This document shows, piece after piece, positions 11,220 to 22,049 of a stretch of 64,000 nt of DNA (its first letter is position 1; the number at the start of each line of letters is the position of its first letter). Below the pieces are notes generated by a model that saw nothing but the letters and a program-made list of their open reading frames with translations, made no database searches and was not told the origin of the DNA. The stretch is from Pseudoips prasinana (Eukaryota > Arthropoda > Insecta > Lepidoptera > Nolidae): NCBI GenBank assembly GCA_951640165.1, contig OX621242.1, positions 16,547,501 to 16,611,500 of the forward strand, given 5' to 3'. A program made the translations under genes and the position numbers.

Positions 11220-12164
11220 TTTCTTGTATTTTTGGATTTTCATGTAGTCTTCCGTATATACTTTTTCTGTTTTTCTTTTCTTAAAAGTTTGTTTTCGTGT
11301 TTGTTTCTGTTTTATTTCCATAAGATTTTCTGTTTTAGGAGTGTCGGTATATATCGTGCCTCTAAGTTTTGGTTAAATAATTATTCAACCAGCCCCGTAA
11401 TAAATTGGTCTACCAGCCCCACATGCCATTTTATAAGTTAATCGCGTAGCTAACCTAAACCATACGGGTGACTTGTAAAATAAGAAACGAAATATCATAA
11501 ATATGCACTCACCAAATGCTCTGGCGTATGGAGCAATAGCTCACATAAAACGTTTAGTCGTCAAATCAAAAAATGTAAAGTATAAAAATGGTACTTACGA
11601 GATTAAAAAACTAAAAACGTGTTGCCATTCCCAAACGACGTACGACTGCGATGCGGTACTGCGAACGAATGAGCGGGGCGCGGAGGGTAATACTCGTCTG
11701 TGATCGAATGACGCAACACTTGTACTGCCGACGAGTTTTTTGCAGTTAGTCTACCTACCCCTATAGCCAACTATCCCCGGTCTCCCCTACCCTAGTGACA
11801 GAGTTGTTCAATCCGCCCAGTAGCCCTCTGACATGGCTTAACGAATGTTGTCTAATGACTACAACCGGGACCGACAGCTTAACTTGCCCTCCGAAGCACG
11901 AAGATGCTTATAAATTAAACCACTTTGGCGGTCACCCATCTATGGACCGCGAGCCTAGTTGCTTAACCTCGCTGATCACTTACGGACCGGTGAGAGCATT
12001 TAGCTATGTATATTTACAGTCGTCTATTCCTAATAGCCTTATAAATATTCTAACCGATTCATCAAACTGGATCAACTCTATCTGTCCGTCTGAACCATTA
12101 CAGCTAGAACACGGATGGAGTTATTTCAAAACGCTTTTTATGTCTTTTTTTTTTAATAAAATAA

Positions 12165-12420
12165 AATAAATAAAATAAAAAAGGTTTATTCACGTAGACT
12201 TTAAAAAAGCGCTTGTAAATAGTCAGAACATGTTTGTAGTAATATAGTTGTATACATTAGATATTATTTCTAGTAACATAGATATTTAGGTACATCTTGT
12301 ATGAAAACATTTATAAAATTTATTTTATTACAGAAATGATATTTAGCTAGCTCGTATCAAGTTATTGTAGAGAGATTATGTTTAATTATCTAGTTTAAGT
12401 CTAATATTTTTACTACATAT
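12165..12420 (-). repeat. ~250 bp dispersed repeat, copy 3
   Basis: The most complete uninterrupted copy, from the (AAATA)n-like tail to 'CTAATATTTTTACTACAT', the same inner boundary as copy 1 near 545. It lies 430 bp downstream of the LINE frame 12850-14112 in the same orientation, so it could be that LINE's 3' UTR, but the other copies have no reverse transcriptase nearby. Confidence 0.75.
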
Positions 12421-12469
12421 TGTCAATGGTTCTGTCTACATTAAAGGTATTATTATTATGACGGACCTT

Positions 12470-12640
12470 GTGTTAATAATGACGGTCGCGCTTTAGTGCT
12501 ACCACCGGATCCAATGCGCCCCAACTGAGAAGACCCAGCGAAACAAACTCAGTGGGTTCATCTACTACCGGTTTCAACACGACCCAGTTGAGACGGTCCG
12601 GCGAAACATACTCAAGCGGGCATGAACACGGGATTTGGTC
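12470..12640 (-). repeat. Repeat with two variants of a ~60 bp motif
   Basis: CCAACTGAGAAGACCCAGCG and CCCAGTTGAGACGGTCCGGCG, each followed by AAACA.ACTCA.G.GGG, form two diverged tandem units. A related unit lies inverted at 5575-5640. No coding capacity seen. Confidence 0.55.
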
Positions 12641-12849
12641 CAATTAGAGTAATTATTTAGTAGGCAAACACAATATATGCTCGATCGGTTGTCTGAATGC
12701 TTATTATTTTAGATTATATTTAGGTATACAAAAGAAAAACTTCGAAACAATAACATTATTCATTTTGAGACAGAGTCAATAATTTTAAATTAAGTATATG
12801 ATAGCAATCATTTACAGATAGTTCACGTAACACAGCAGATCAGTCATGT

Positions 12850-14112
12850 CTATATGGCTACAAGATCTCCAGCGAGCAATGTGCAGGTAGGAAGTGAGAG
12901 CCAGACGTCTTTGTCATCGATGTACTCTTTAGTGGTGTAATAACCCCTAGCCATAAGTACACGTTTAATATGTGTTTTAAAACTTGTGTCAGGCAGATCA
13001 GTAATTTGAGTAGGAAGCTTGTTATAAAACCTAATACAATTTCCTAAAAATGATTTATTAGTTTTGCTTACTCTAAAGCCTGGCATGGCTAGTTTGTTTT
13101 TATTCCTAGTATTTATATTATGCAGTTCACTTTTCTTTTTATAATTATGAATATTTTTTCTAACAAACATTATATTCTGATATATATATTCCGATGGCAC
13201 AGTAAGTATATTTATTTCTTTAAACAAATTTCGCAAAGAATCGCGACTGCCTAAACCATAAATGGCTCTGACTGCTCTTTTCTGCAATACAAAAATAGTA
13301 CCTATGTCAGCCGCCGAACCCCACAGCAGAATGCCATACGACATAATGCTATGAAAGTACGCGAAATACACTAATCTAGCAGTTTGTTCATCTGACAATT
13401 GCCTTATTTTCCAGACAGCATAGGAAGCCGAACTTAATTTACCTGCTAACTTTTCAATCTGAGGACCCCATTGCAATTTTGAATCAAGTGTCAATCCTAA
13501 AAATACGGTCGATGGGACTAAATCTAATATTTTCGCATTAAGTGCAACTGTTGGTACAATTTGAGTCACATTCGGCAATGAGAACCTGATGCATTTAGTT
13601 TTCCCTGCATTTAACAAGAGATTATTTGCCGAAAACCATTCTGATATAAAGCTGAGTGTTTTATTATGCTCAATAAGATCTTTATCCTTTCTATTTACTT
13701 TAAATATGAGCGACGTATCATCAGCGAACAAAACTATCTCTGATACTTTCTCTACCAGATAAGGGAGATCATTTATATAAACTAGAAATAAAAATGGGCC
13801 CAATATAGACCCCTGGGGCACCCCCATTTTCACAGGATGACGTGCCGAAGTGACGCCGCCTATCGAAACCATCTGTTGTCGCCCCGATAAATAGGACATC
13901 ACAAGATCAAGAGATGTGCCAGATATTCCATAGTACTTCAGTTTAACAACGAGCGTACGATGATCAACGCAATCGAAAGCCTTAGAGAGATCACAGAAAA
14001 CTCCCAGCGCATCCTGTGATCCCTCCCACGCCTCCAATATTGACCTAATTAATGTGCAACCTGCATCCTGAGTAGAGCGGCCCCTTGTAAACCCGAACTG
14101 CTTGTTATGCAA
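12850..14112 (-). CDS. 5'-truncated LINE ORF2: reverse transcriptase (Jockey/CR1-like)
   Basis: 420 codons open without interruption. From the N-end: the RT fingers remnant NKQFGFTRGRSTQDA (residues ~3-17), motif A with FCDLSKAFDCVDH (~39-51), motif B GVPQGSILGP (~97-106), the catalytic FADD (~129-132), the thumb-side motif WFSANNLLLNAGKTKC and FLGLTLDSKLQW, then a long C-terminal region ending near 'FKTHIKRVLM..YYTTKEY'. Non-LTR retrotransposons use this enzyme to copy their RNA at the target site. The endonuclease and the first RT motifs are missing: homology begins abruptly at ~14112, with a stop just before and no ATG, as expected of a 5'-truncated insertion. The intact frame suggests a fairly recent insertion. 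No host function is implied. Clade (Jockey, CR1 or relative) not resolved. Confidence 0.88.
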   Translation of the reverse strand: MHNKQFGFTRGRSTQDAGCTLIRSILEAWEGSQDALGVFCDLSKAFDCVDHRTLVVKLKYYGISGTSLDLVMSYLSGRQQMVSIGGVTSARHPVKMGVPQGSILGPFLFLVYINDLPYLVEKVSEIVLFADDTSLIFKVNRKDKDLIEHNKTLSFISEWFSANNLLLNAGKTKCIRFSLPNVTQIVPTVALNAKILDLVPSTVFLGLTLDSKLQWGPQIEKLAGKLSSASYAVWKIRQLSDEQTARLVYFAYFHSIMSYGILLWGSAADIGTIFVLQKRAVRAIYGLGSRDSLRNLFKEINILTVPSEYIYQNIMFVRKNIHNYKKKSELHNINTRNKNKLAMPGFRVSKTNKSFLGNCIRFYNKLPTQITDLPDTSFKTHIKRVLMARGYYTTKEYIDDKDVWLSLPTCTLLAGDLVAI

Positions 14113-14118
14113 TATACT

Positions 14119-14913
14119 TTAATTGAGATGGGTGAAAATCTAAAATGATTGTAATAGAATAGACACGACCAAAGACAAATACATAGACATAGGCTTTAAA
14201 GTAGTAGACCCCCACTTTTACTGTTTTAATATTGGTATACATAAAATACGAATATTAATCAATATCAAGCCAACATTACACAGGACTGTGTTTGATTATG
14301 TCTCTAAAGCTCCCAATCCTCTTGGGTTCGGTTCTCATAACCCTATTTGCTTAATTATTATATTTGAAGCGATTACATTTGAACTCAGTAATCCATTGGG
14401 GATGGTCACCTGGGGTTATGCTCGTTATCAGATTCTATACGCCCACTCTCTTCGCAGGTACCCACTCACCCTCATCAAGTACAAGCGAGAAAAGTGGAGC
14501 AGTAGAGTTTTAAACATTATAGCCATTCTTTTACTACTTATTATTACGAGAAGTCCAATAATTATTCTACACAATTTAATTACGTCTTTCAACTATTGGT
14601 TGCATAGACTACATTAAATTGATTGGATTTCGTACCAAAAATGTAAAAAGTAAACCTTGTGTATCGACTCTATCGCAGAAATTTACCTAAGCAAGTGCAT
14701 TTGCAGGCCATAGATCTGATTATTATTTCCTTTGCAAACAAGGAGAAAAAAATATCTTTATTAGTTAATGAATTTTCTCAAATTTCCATTAGATATTGAC
14801 GGGACAAGTAGTCGTGACTATTATTAATTTCATTCTCAATAACGAAATAGTCAAGAATTATAACTTAAATTCTAGGGATATGGTAATCTTTAAACCTTTT
14901 AATAATATTTAAA
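14119..14913. other. Intergenic, no gene seen
   Basis: AT-rich sequence upstream of the truncated LINE. The 109-codon plus frame (14288-14617) has no recognisable domain. Confidence 0.6.
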
Positions 14914-15070
14914 TAGGTTCTGGGTGTAATTATCCATATAAGTATGTATTTACAAAAGAAAAGTAGTATATGTAGTCTATCAGTTATCTGGTTTCCATAG
15001 TACAAGCTCTGCTTAGTTTGGGATCAGATGGCCTTGTGTAATTAATGTCCCAGGATATTAATATCATTAT
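14914..15070 (+). repeat. SINE-A copy, head missing
   Basis: Carries the SINE-A body from 'TCTGGGTGTAATTATC' through 'CAGTTATCTGGTTTCCATAG', 'AGTTTGGGATCAGATGGC' and 'TGTCCCAGGATATTA'. The Pol III head is absent (5' truncation). Confidence 0.85.
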
Positions 15071-15430
15071 ATAATTTAAAGTTAAACTAGCAATTTAAAT
15101 TTACAAATATTTAAGTTGGTATCTTCTTTTGTTGGGGTATCGTAATGATATGAAATGCTTTCATTGGCACATTCCTTTGTCTTGTCATAAATAATGGATA
15201 ATACTGGGTTTGGCATTATTTTTCCTTATTTCCGAAGTCTAAAGAGAGGAAAGTGTGATATAAATACAATAAGTAACTACATATATTAGTTCAAATATTA
15301 CCGAAGAACATAGAACGGTATTACGATACTAACTAACGCAGTTATTTCAAGAATTACTAAAATCTTGCACAAACACACTAGGTGCTTATCGGCACAATTT
15401 ACATTACAAACAGATTACTCTTTAACTACA

Positions 15431-15466
15431 AAAATGGCAGAAAGGTGATAACCTTTCTGCCATTTT
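15431..15466. repeat. 16 bp perfect hairpin, 4 nt loop
   Basis: Arms 15431-15446 and 15451-15466 are exact reverse complements around GATA. Pairing can extend further with one bulge. Confidence 0.9.
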
Positions 15467-15469
15467 GTG

Positions 15470-15590
15470 GCGTGGTTGAGTGGTGACCACAAATCAGAAG
15501 ACGCATCGTGGGCTGGCTCTCTTCAAGATAGACATGGTCATGTGACGTGGACGTCTTTCACCTGATATGATGATGATGAGGATTTAAAAT
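15470..15590 (+). pseudogene. RTE-type LINE 3' end, internally deleted
   Basis: Has a GACGCATCGTGGGCTGGCTCTC segment (compare RRIVGRPSTRW-like coding of RTE C-termini), then jumps to 'TGGACGTCTTTCACCTGATATGATGATGATGA', the terminal segment of the same family. The region between is missing. Confidence 0.55.
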
Positions 15591-16490
15591 AATGACATTT
15601 TAAAATAAACTGATCAATAATTTAATTCTGAGCAATTTAGAATCATATATTGTAGTTAGATACAATGATAAAATACCTAACATCATATTATATTCCTCTA
15701 AGCACTCACCTGTAAATAACAAACTGAAAACTGATTAAGTACTTATAGCATAAGCATTTCATTTTAAAATTCCATGAGAAACAACAAACATAAAAATGTT
15801 TAGATTAAGCTTTTAATATAACGATAACAAAGTCCAACACTTTGAGCAGAGCTCAGTAAATTCTTGGACGCGAGTGCATTTGAGTCCATTAAACGTAAAC
15901 TAACACCTACTTACATTCTCTCGTTTCAAATTTAGTCTTGTCATATTACTGAAGTTATTCAGTTATTAGACTAAAATCCTGCTGCTAAAGAATGCAAATG
16001 CAATAGTCAGTCACATTCGTCGACGGAGGCTGTTCTTAGTTAGGTTCCTTGATAATGTGATCTTCAACTACAAGTATCTGTTTATGGCTTCTTAGCAGTT
16101 GGGATTTTAATAACATCTTTTTCACAATAAGAAAGAAATTGTATCACTAACACGCTACGCACCTATATTGTGTATATTTTGCGTAAATAAACTGGCTAAC
16201 TAAGATTTTGGAGTTTGGCACAGTTATCTTAAATTTCAATACAGGGCGAAATTTGGGAAAAATAATGTTTTAGAAATCAAAAGTTGGAAAATCAACCATA
16301 CGATGCTAAAGATTTTGTGGATAGGCAAAGAAATCAAGAGCCGAAATAACATTTTGTCTTAATGGCCACGAAATACCCGAATTATCCCCGTTTATGAGCT
16401 GAAATAAGCTTATGGTTTTCTTTTAGACGGTAACAGTATGCGGCAATCACTAAGTAGGCTCTCTACAAAGCGGCAGCACAAGACTATGAG
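15591..16490. other. Intergenic, no gene seen
   Basis: AT-rich unique sequence. No frames, RNA genes or repeats recognised. Confidence 0.6.
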
Positions 16491-16553
16491 TCTTGTCCGG
16501 GTTCGACCTTTGTCCAGCAGTCGACGTCTTTAGGCTATATGATGATGATAATA
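16491..16553 (+). repeat. RTE-type 3' terminal fragment
   Basis: 'TGTCCAGCAGTCGACGTCTT' followed by TAGGCTATATGATGATGAT matches the last bases of the RTE family seen at 59101 (minus). A preceding 'GAGTCTTGTCCGGGTTCGACC' resembles a Pol III B-box, so this may be a SINE that borrowed the RTE tail. Confidence 0.5.
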
Positions 16554-16555
16554 TA

Positions 16556-16690
16556 CAGACGCCAGCATATCCAGCTTCCCTAATCTGTCAAATTTCTTTT
16601 ATAGATTTTCAACTTTATCACAAATGCATAAAGTTCAGTTTCAATTGGGCAAATTTTACAGACTGGGGTAGGTTGATGTGCTGGCGTCTC
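16556..16690. mobile_element. TIR MITE, copy 1
   Basis: Termini CAGACGCCAGCATATCCAGC and a reverse complement (GGTTGATGTGCTGGCGTCT) enclose a ~90 bp core shared with 20098-20228 and 41863-41999 (ATAGATTTTCAACTTTATCA, TTCAATTGGG). It sits directly after the RTE tail. The frame across it is an element artefact shared by all copies. Confidence 0.88.
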
Positions 16691-17077
16691 TACAAAAATT
16701 GAATGAAATTATATCTCTTAGTTACCCAGCTGCACGCAGAATGTAAGGTAATTACATATGTACAGTATCTGCAGTCTTTCGGTTTTACTTAATTTTTAGA
16801 TTATTAAAAGGAATTAAAGTGTTCTTCCTGTGAGGCCTATAAACACACGCAATATTAAGACTCATCTTGTGACAGCTTCCATCTCACTATGATTAATGGT
16901 TGTGGCGGTAGGAGGATAACAGAGAAACATAGTCAGATATATATTGTATGTATGTATTATTATAGTCATATAAAGCGGTTTTCATATAGACATTAAAAAG
17001 TGCTCATTTAAATGTTACATACATGTGCTGACTGCACATGTTTGTAATATTACAAGTTAATTATTATTTTTTTTATA
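16691..17077. other. Intergenic, no gene seen
   Basis: AT-rich unique sequence between the MITE and the next repeat. Confidence 0.5.
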
Positions 17078-17250
17078 TATCAGAGAGCGATAAGTGGGTC
17101 ACCTGATGGTAAGTGATTTCCGCCGCCCATGTACACTCGCAACACCAGTGGAGTCGCGGGTGCGTTTCCGGCCTTCAAGAGTCAGCAAACAAGTATTGCT
17201 AACCCTTCCCCCCACCCGATGAACTCTGGCGACCTTACTCACACGCAGAA
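17078..17250 (+). repeat. Dispersed repeat (GGGTCACCTGATGGTAAGTG type)
   Basis: The string 'GTGGGTCACCTGATGGTAAG' followed by TGATTTCCGCCGCCCAT is a block I recall as very common in lepidopteran genomes. A single copy here. Parent element not known to me. Confidence 0.5.
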
Positions 17251-18149
17251 ATACAACATTAAAATGATTAATGTTATTATTAAGGAATGTCTTTGAGCGA
17301 ATGAACGCTGTGCTCTACCTCTCTTAAAACTTGTCATATTATAGGTTGTTTCCTTCTAACGTAATTCACAATCATTCGTAATCAGTCATACTACCTATAT
17401 TAGCTTTTAAGCAAATGGTTTAAGGCTTTTATACCCTGTATTCAATTTATAACTAAAATTAAATTCATAACTCTCCTACTCGCAATCGCCGAAGGTAGAA
17501 ATATTACCAGCTAAAGCCACATGAATACTTATACAGGTAAATACGTGCCATAGTTGGAACTAGGTGTTATTTGAAGCAAAATAAGGTCGTGACAGCAAAA
17601 GCCCCAATGAATTATTCAGGGTCGGTGAATGTACGCAAGGACCCACGCCTGGCCGCAGCTGACCACACCTTCCTCATATAAAGGCATTAAACTTTTAACT
17701 ATTCTGTCATTTTGCTCATTACTTACTTTGCTAAAAATAGAGCATTGCTTTTTGTTTTATAAATAGGAACTGGCGCCCAGGGCAACTGAACTCTGTTATT
17801 CCTTCGGGAACGCGAATATTCGCCACATGAACGTAGCTCGGTCCTGTTTAAAATTCCGTACCTAAAAATACTAAAGGGCCCTTATAGTGTGACTGTTCAT
17901 CCGTTTGTTTCTCTGTCGGATGGTAATATCAGCAACTAGTAATGCTACCTGACATGAACATGTTATATATTTATTTAATAGTACAGGCAAAATAGACCAT
18001 CAAACATTCAGATCAAACAATCTTAGATATTACGTCCGACGTTTATTGGCGGAAGAGCTTAGATATGTTTTTTATAAATACTTAAAACTGGCACAAATCC
18101 ATCGATGTCAAACAGACTCGCTTATTCTTTTATCTCAATATTTCGATAT
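17251..18149. other. Intergenic, no gene seen
   Basis: No frame, RNA or repeat recognised. 17590-17690 is less AT-rich. Confidence 0.6.
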
Positions 18150-18462
18150 CATCTATTTTTACATATAATAAAATCGTAGGAAAGTCAAAACTGTACATTG
18201 AATATTTTTTAAAAAGGATACTTGGGGCGTGATCTACAATCGATATCGAAGCCAAAAATTTAGTTTATGATTTTTTTTCTGTATGTATGTCCGGGCTAAA
18301 CTCAAAAAGTACTACATGGATTTACTTATAATTTTACATGAATATTACTAAGAGGTCTGGTCAACATATAGGCTACATATTATCACGCTATCACCTACGG
18401 GAGTGGTGCTGTGATAATTTATAAAATTTAACGCGGGTAGTACTAGCTAGCTACTCTACAAT
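18150..18462 (+). repeat. Short lepidopteran repeat, long subtype
   Basis: Contains 'ATCGTAGGAAAGTCAAAACT', 'GGCGTGATCTACAATCGATA' and ends in 'AACGCGGGTAGTACTAGCTAGC'. The same order is seen inverted at 20703-21011 and 45888-46200. No coding capacity. Confidence 0.75.
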
Positions 18463-18644
18463 ATAGTGGATTGGAAACCCTATGGATGTATGAATGTTTT
18501 CAAAAAAATAACATACTCGTTTAAAAAAATATTTCATATGGGCTTGAATGGTGCACATTAAAACAACTTTTAGTTATGTTAGTAATTTCTAAGTAAATAT
18601 TTCTTATATTAAATAATTACATGTGCAGGATAAATTAAAATTGT

Positions 18645-18800
18645 TTTAACTTTCTCCCTCGCGTGGGCAGTAATTACCTTGATATCATAGTAGTTCAAGC
18701 CGCCCAGCATACCTGTGACTCTGAATAACGTCTGCTGTCGAATCAATACAACCGGGACAGTCAACTTCACTTCACCGCAGCGCAAGCACTTGAATCAAAT
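18645..18800 (+). repeat. CCGGGAC-type dispersed repeat
   Basis: Shares GTGGGCAGTAATTACC...TTCAAGCCGCCCAGCAT and ACAACCGGGACAGTCAACTTC with the copy split at 10366-12000 and with 20570-20702. It shows the uninterrupted sequence at the point where the pogo-like element inserted. Confidence 0.65.
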
Positions 18801-19283
18801 TATGACATTTACGTATTTACATAATAATAGTTTAACAAATAGAAATCGCTTAGTCACGCACAACTGTCACAATCTATTTCTAGACAGATAAAGTAGGTAC
18901 ACATGAAATAAATTATCCTATATGGCATAGTTATTCAAGTTGTGAGAACAAAAGAATAAATCGGTCTTATAGTTAGGAGGAGATGAATAATTCAGTGGTG
19001 CTCCAGCCGGCCTACATCGAGCACATTCGTGCTGTGTCAGATTTATATTAAACATTGACTCGCCCAACTTTCTTTTTACTGACTTTCAACTACATGAATC
19101 GCTTTATTTGTAACAAACGTATTGTTAGTTTAAAAAATATAAAACGGCAATAAATTAAAATATCTAGTAATCCTAACGTCTTAGGTAGCGCAAACAGTAT
19201 TACAGATGTTTGTGAAATAGATAATTAGAAGATACACTTACAGAGTCCACTCTAAGTTTGTTATATGTATAAGTACAAGTGAT
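18801..19283. other. Intergenic, no gene seen
   Basis: AT-rich unique sequence. Confidence 0.5.
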
Positions 19284-19530
19284 GGGCCGGTTGGCGTGGT
19301 TGGTAAATGCTTGCCTTTCACGCCGCAAGTCGTGAGTTCGATTCCGACCCAGGAGTGAGTGAGTGAGAGAGTGCATGAACATGTCTGTTTGCCTTAAGTC
19401 TGGGTGTAATTATCAATATAAGTATGTATTTACAAAAGGAAAGTATGTATGTATGTAATGTATCAGTTATCTGGTTTCCATAGTACGAGTACATGCTCAG
19501 ATGAGTGTCCTAGGATATTTATTTATTATT
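19284..19530 (+). repeat. SINE-A, near full length
   Basis: tRNA-like head (GGCGTGGTTGGTAAATGC A-box region; GAGTTCGATTCC B-box), a (GAGT)n expansion after the head, then the SINE-A body and a shortened ATTT-rich tail. Pol III boxes are read directly. The cloverleaf is not intact, so it is not a tRNA gene. Confidence 0.88.
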
Positions 19531-20097
19531 AAGTTCTGATATAGTAAGGTTGTCTGTGTTCATCGCGACGTTAGGATATGCGTGAATGATGCCATACTTT
19601 ATTTATTCTGTGGCCACTCTTGAAAGCAGCATACTCTACGGTAGCTATTTATGAACAGATGGTTATGCTTGTTTGCGCTCTTGATTGTATAAAAAATGCT
19701 TGCTTTGAGTTCATAAAAGTAACAGTTATGGACAAATTTTAATAATCCCTTGAAAACTAGCGGAAAGTGAAGTCAGTAAACCGACAAAATCTTAGACAAG
19801 ACAAGACAAGTTCTTTATTTGCAATAAACATGGTATTAAGATGTTGGGTACAGTGTTCTGTAATAATAAGTGTCCATATGTTTAGTGATACAATTATTTG
19901 TAAAAATGCATGCAAAATATGTCAATATTACAAATACAACCAATAATAAAATAAATGTCAATTACAGTTATATCTAATAATTGTCCTAAATTTAATAACT
20001 AAGCTTTAATATATATAACTTAAGCTTTGATATACATATTAATCTGCAAGCGTAATTACTTAGTTTGCAAACTATAAGACTAATATTTTTGAATGGT
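19531..20097. other. Intergenic with a possible LINE 3' tail
   Basis: 'AGACAAGACAAGACAAGTTC' followed by TTTATTTGCAATAAACATGG at 19795-19840 resembles the reversed 3' end of a lepidopteran LINE, by recall. The rest is AT-rich with no gene. Confidence 0.4.
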
Positions 20098-20228
20098 ACA
20101 GACGCCAGCACATCCAGCCATCTGTCAAAGTTCTTTTATAGATTTTCAACTTTATCACATAAGCAGAAGGTTCACTTTCAATTGGGGAAATATCACAGAT
20201 TGGGGTAGCTGGATGTGCTGGCGTCTGT
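20098..20228. mobile_element. TIR MITE, copy 2
   Basis: Starts ACAGACGCCAGCACATCCAG and ends with its reverse complement (CTGGATGTGCTGGCGTCTGT), 131 bp. The core is shared with the copies at 16556 and 41863. No transposase inside. Confidence 0.92.
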
Positions 20229-20569
20229 TCATGTTATTAATAGCTGTGATCCAAATGTTGGTAACTAACGACGTAATTTGAAATAAAGCTTGTCCGCTTA
20301 CTCCACATTTAAAAAATAATTGCTAACCGTTACGACTATCTAATCTAGAAACACTGGGTGGACAGAATAATTGGCCTATGGGTTATAACTTATAACGTTT
20401 TTGTTTTTGTTATGTTTATTCATTATTGTGAATTGTATAGTAAGTAGGTACTAACATACATCTATAAGTTTTATTATTACGAACCTATTGAATAATTTTC
20501 CTAAATAAATATTTTTGTATAAAAATAATAAATATAACTGTAGAATGTTTTAATTAAATTATATTCTTC
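20229..20569. other. Intergenic, no gene seen
   Basis: AT-rich unique sequence. Confidence 0.5.
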
Positions 20570-20702
20570 ATTCAATTTCTTCATCGTGTGGGCAGTTATT
20601 ACGTTTGTGACATAGTAATTCAAGACGCGCAGCAGCATATAGATATGGCCGGGACTGATAACTTCATGTCTCTTAAGCACTTGAATCGATTTATGACTTA
20701 CA
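20570..20702 (+). repeat. CCGGGAC-type dispersed repeat, degenerate
   Basis: ATCGTGTGGGCAGTTATTACG...ATTCAAGACGCGCAGC...GGCCGGGACTGATAACTTC aligns with 18645-18800. Ends 'CTTGAATCGATTTATGACTT'. Confidence 0.6.
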
Positions 20703-21011
20703 AGCTGTGCCCCGCGGTTTTACACGCGTAAAATTTTATAAATTGTCACAGCTCCTCCCCCGTGTGTGATATGTATGTGATATGTACCTTTGAGTTTAGC
20801 GCGGACATACATACAGAAAAACGGACAAACAGACAAAAATTCTAATAACTATATTTTTGGCTTCAATATCGATTGTAGATCACGCCCCAAGTATCCTTTT
20901 AAAAAAATATTCAATGTACAGTTTTGACTTAGCTACGATTTTATTATACTTATCTATAGAAGATTCAATGTACAGTTTTGCTTTTCCTACGATTTTATTA
21001 TATGTATAGAT
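20703..21011 (-). repeat. Short lepidopteran repeat, long subtype, with duplicated end
   Basis: Starts 'AAGCTGTGCCCCGCGGTTTT' and includes 'TCGATTGTAGATCACGCCCC'. Its terminal ~50 bp (TTCAATGTACAGTTTTG...CTACGATTTTATTATA) occurs twice in tandem (20911-20959 and 20966-21010). Confidence 0.8.
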
Positions 21012-21439
21012 TCTAATAACTTTGAATTCAATTTTAATATTAGTATTTTGTGAATGTAAATTGTTCTTAATTATATGAAATTTATAGTTATTAGTTATAT
21101 CTATATAAGTTACCATAATTATCTTCCCATTTCATTGGATTTCAATCACTTTTGCGTCATGTATATTATTAATAACTATACCTTTCGCCTTACTGGAGCG
21201 TTGATGATCTATTTACTGCTACAATTTTAATTAAATGCTTTTATTGGAGCTTGGGATTAAAGGGCTTCATAATTAAAGCCAACCAGGATTAACGACCTTT
21301 GTCTACTATAATTATGATTTATTAAGTCTAACAATATAACCATGTCCCGGCATCTGAGAACTAAGCTCATTTTGAGCTGATTTAATATCAATTAGCTACT
21401 TAGCAGTTTATATTAGTCTCTGGAAACGCGCGTTGAAAA

Positions 21440-21574
21440 ACGATGAAATTGAACTAAACGGCTGCAGCGATTTTAATAAAACTTGGTATGGAGTTAGCTG
21501 ACACCCTGGATTAACACATAGGCTATAATTTATAAAGTTCAACGCGGGTAAAACCGCGAGGCACAGCTAGTTGA
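21440..21574 (+). repeat. Short lepidopteran repeat, partial
   Basis: Covers AACGGCTGCAGCGATTTTAA to GGTAAAACCGCGAGGCACAGCTAG. Matches the second half of 49718-49893. Confidence 0.75.
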
Positions 21575-21976
21575 ACACATAATGACTTTTGAATAGAAAT
21601 CTTCGTCTTTTTTGTAATATCATGATAAAAAAGAGTTTTCTCAAAGATAAAACCTAACTATATTGATTTGGACAGTCCTGTAACGAGCTATAGATCTAAA
21701 ATCTAGCATTGTGAAAAAAGCTTATCCCACACGAAGCAAGTAGGACCGCAGTTGCCGGTCGAACCTTTCCTGTTTGTTTTGTAAGATCTTAGCTTCAGAG
21801 CAATTTATATCAATCATCCGAACGAAAGAGTGAATCCATTGTTTAGTTACGTTGTTTGTAATGAGAAGATACAAAAAATCTTACCAAATATTTGTGAATG
21901 ACTTTTCTTGTCCTAGATACCATTTCAAACCCATGCGAAAATATTTTTTCAACACCGGTAGACCATAGTATGTCAT

Positions 21977-22049
21977 ATGAATCATGCAAAAATTGTTACG
22001 ATTAGTTTTCGTTACAATTTTTGCAGGATTATGAATCATGCAAAAATTG
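21977..22049. repeat. Direct-plus-inverted micro-duplication
   Basis: 'ATGAATCATGCAAAAATTG' occurs at ~21978 and again at ~22032, and between them lies the inverted segment CGTTACAATTTTTGC (22010-22024), which pairs with 21986-22000 at 14 of 15 positions. Confidence 0.85.

Larger units (their letters stand above)
10403..11787 (-). mobile_element. Internally deleted pogo-like (Tc1/mariner superfamily) DNA transposon
   Basis: Terminal inverted repeats GGGGAGACCGGGGATAGTTG at both ends are flanked by TA on each side (10401-10402 and 11788-11789), the TA target duplication of Tc1/mariner elements. The interior is mostly eroded, but the minus strand at 10992-11219 still encodes a pogo-like C-terminal stretch. 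A short repeat (10660-10832) has inserted into it. The element cannot encode a working transposase. The boundaries are well supported because uninterrupted copies of the host repeat occur elsewhere in the window. Confidence 0.8.
10366..12000 (+). repeat. Dispersed repeat (CCGGGACCGACAGCTTAAC type) split by a transposon
   Basis: The left part (10366-10402, ending GTGGGCAGT-like) and right part (11788-12000) join into one sequence when the transposon 10403-11787 is removed. Uninterrupted relatives at 18645-18800 and 20570-20702 read across the same point. The block GTCTAATGAC.ACAACCGGGAC also occurs at 27150-27330. Parent element unknown. Confidence 0.7.

Noticed and set aside
11005..11441. Phe/Leu-rich plus-strand frames of 80 and 96 codons
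   Set aside because: They are the antisense of the Lys/Asn-rich transposase relic in the pogo-like element.
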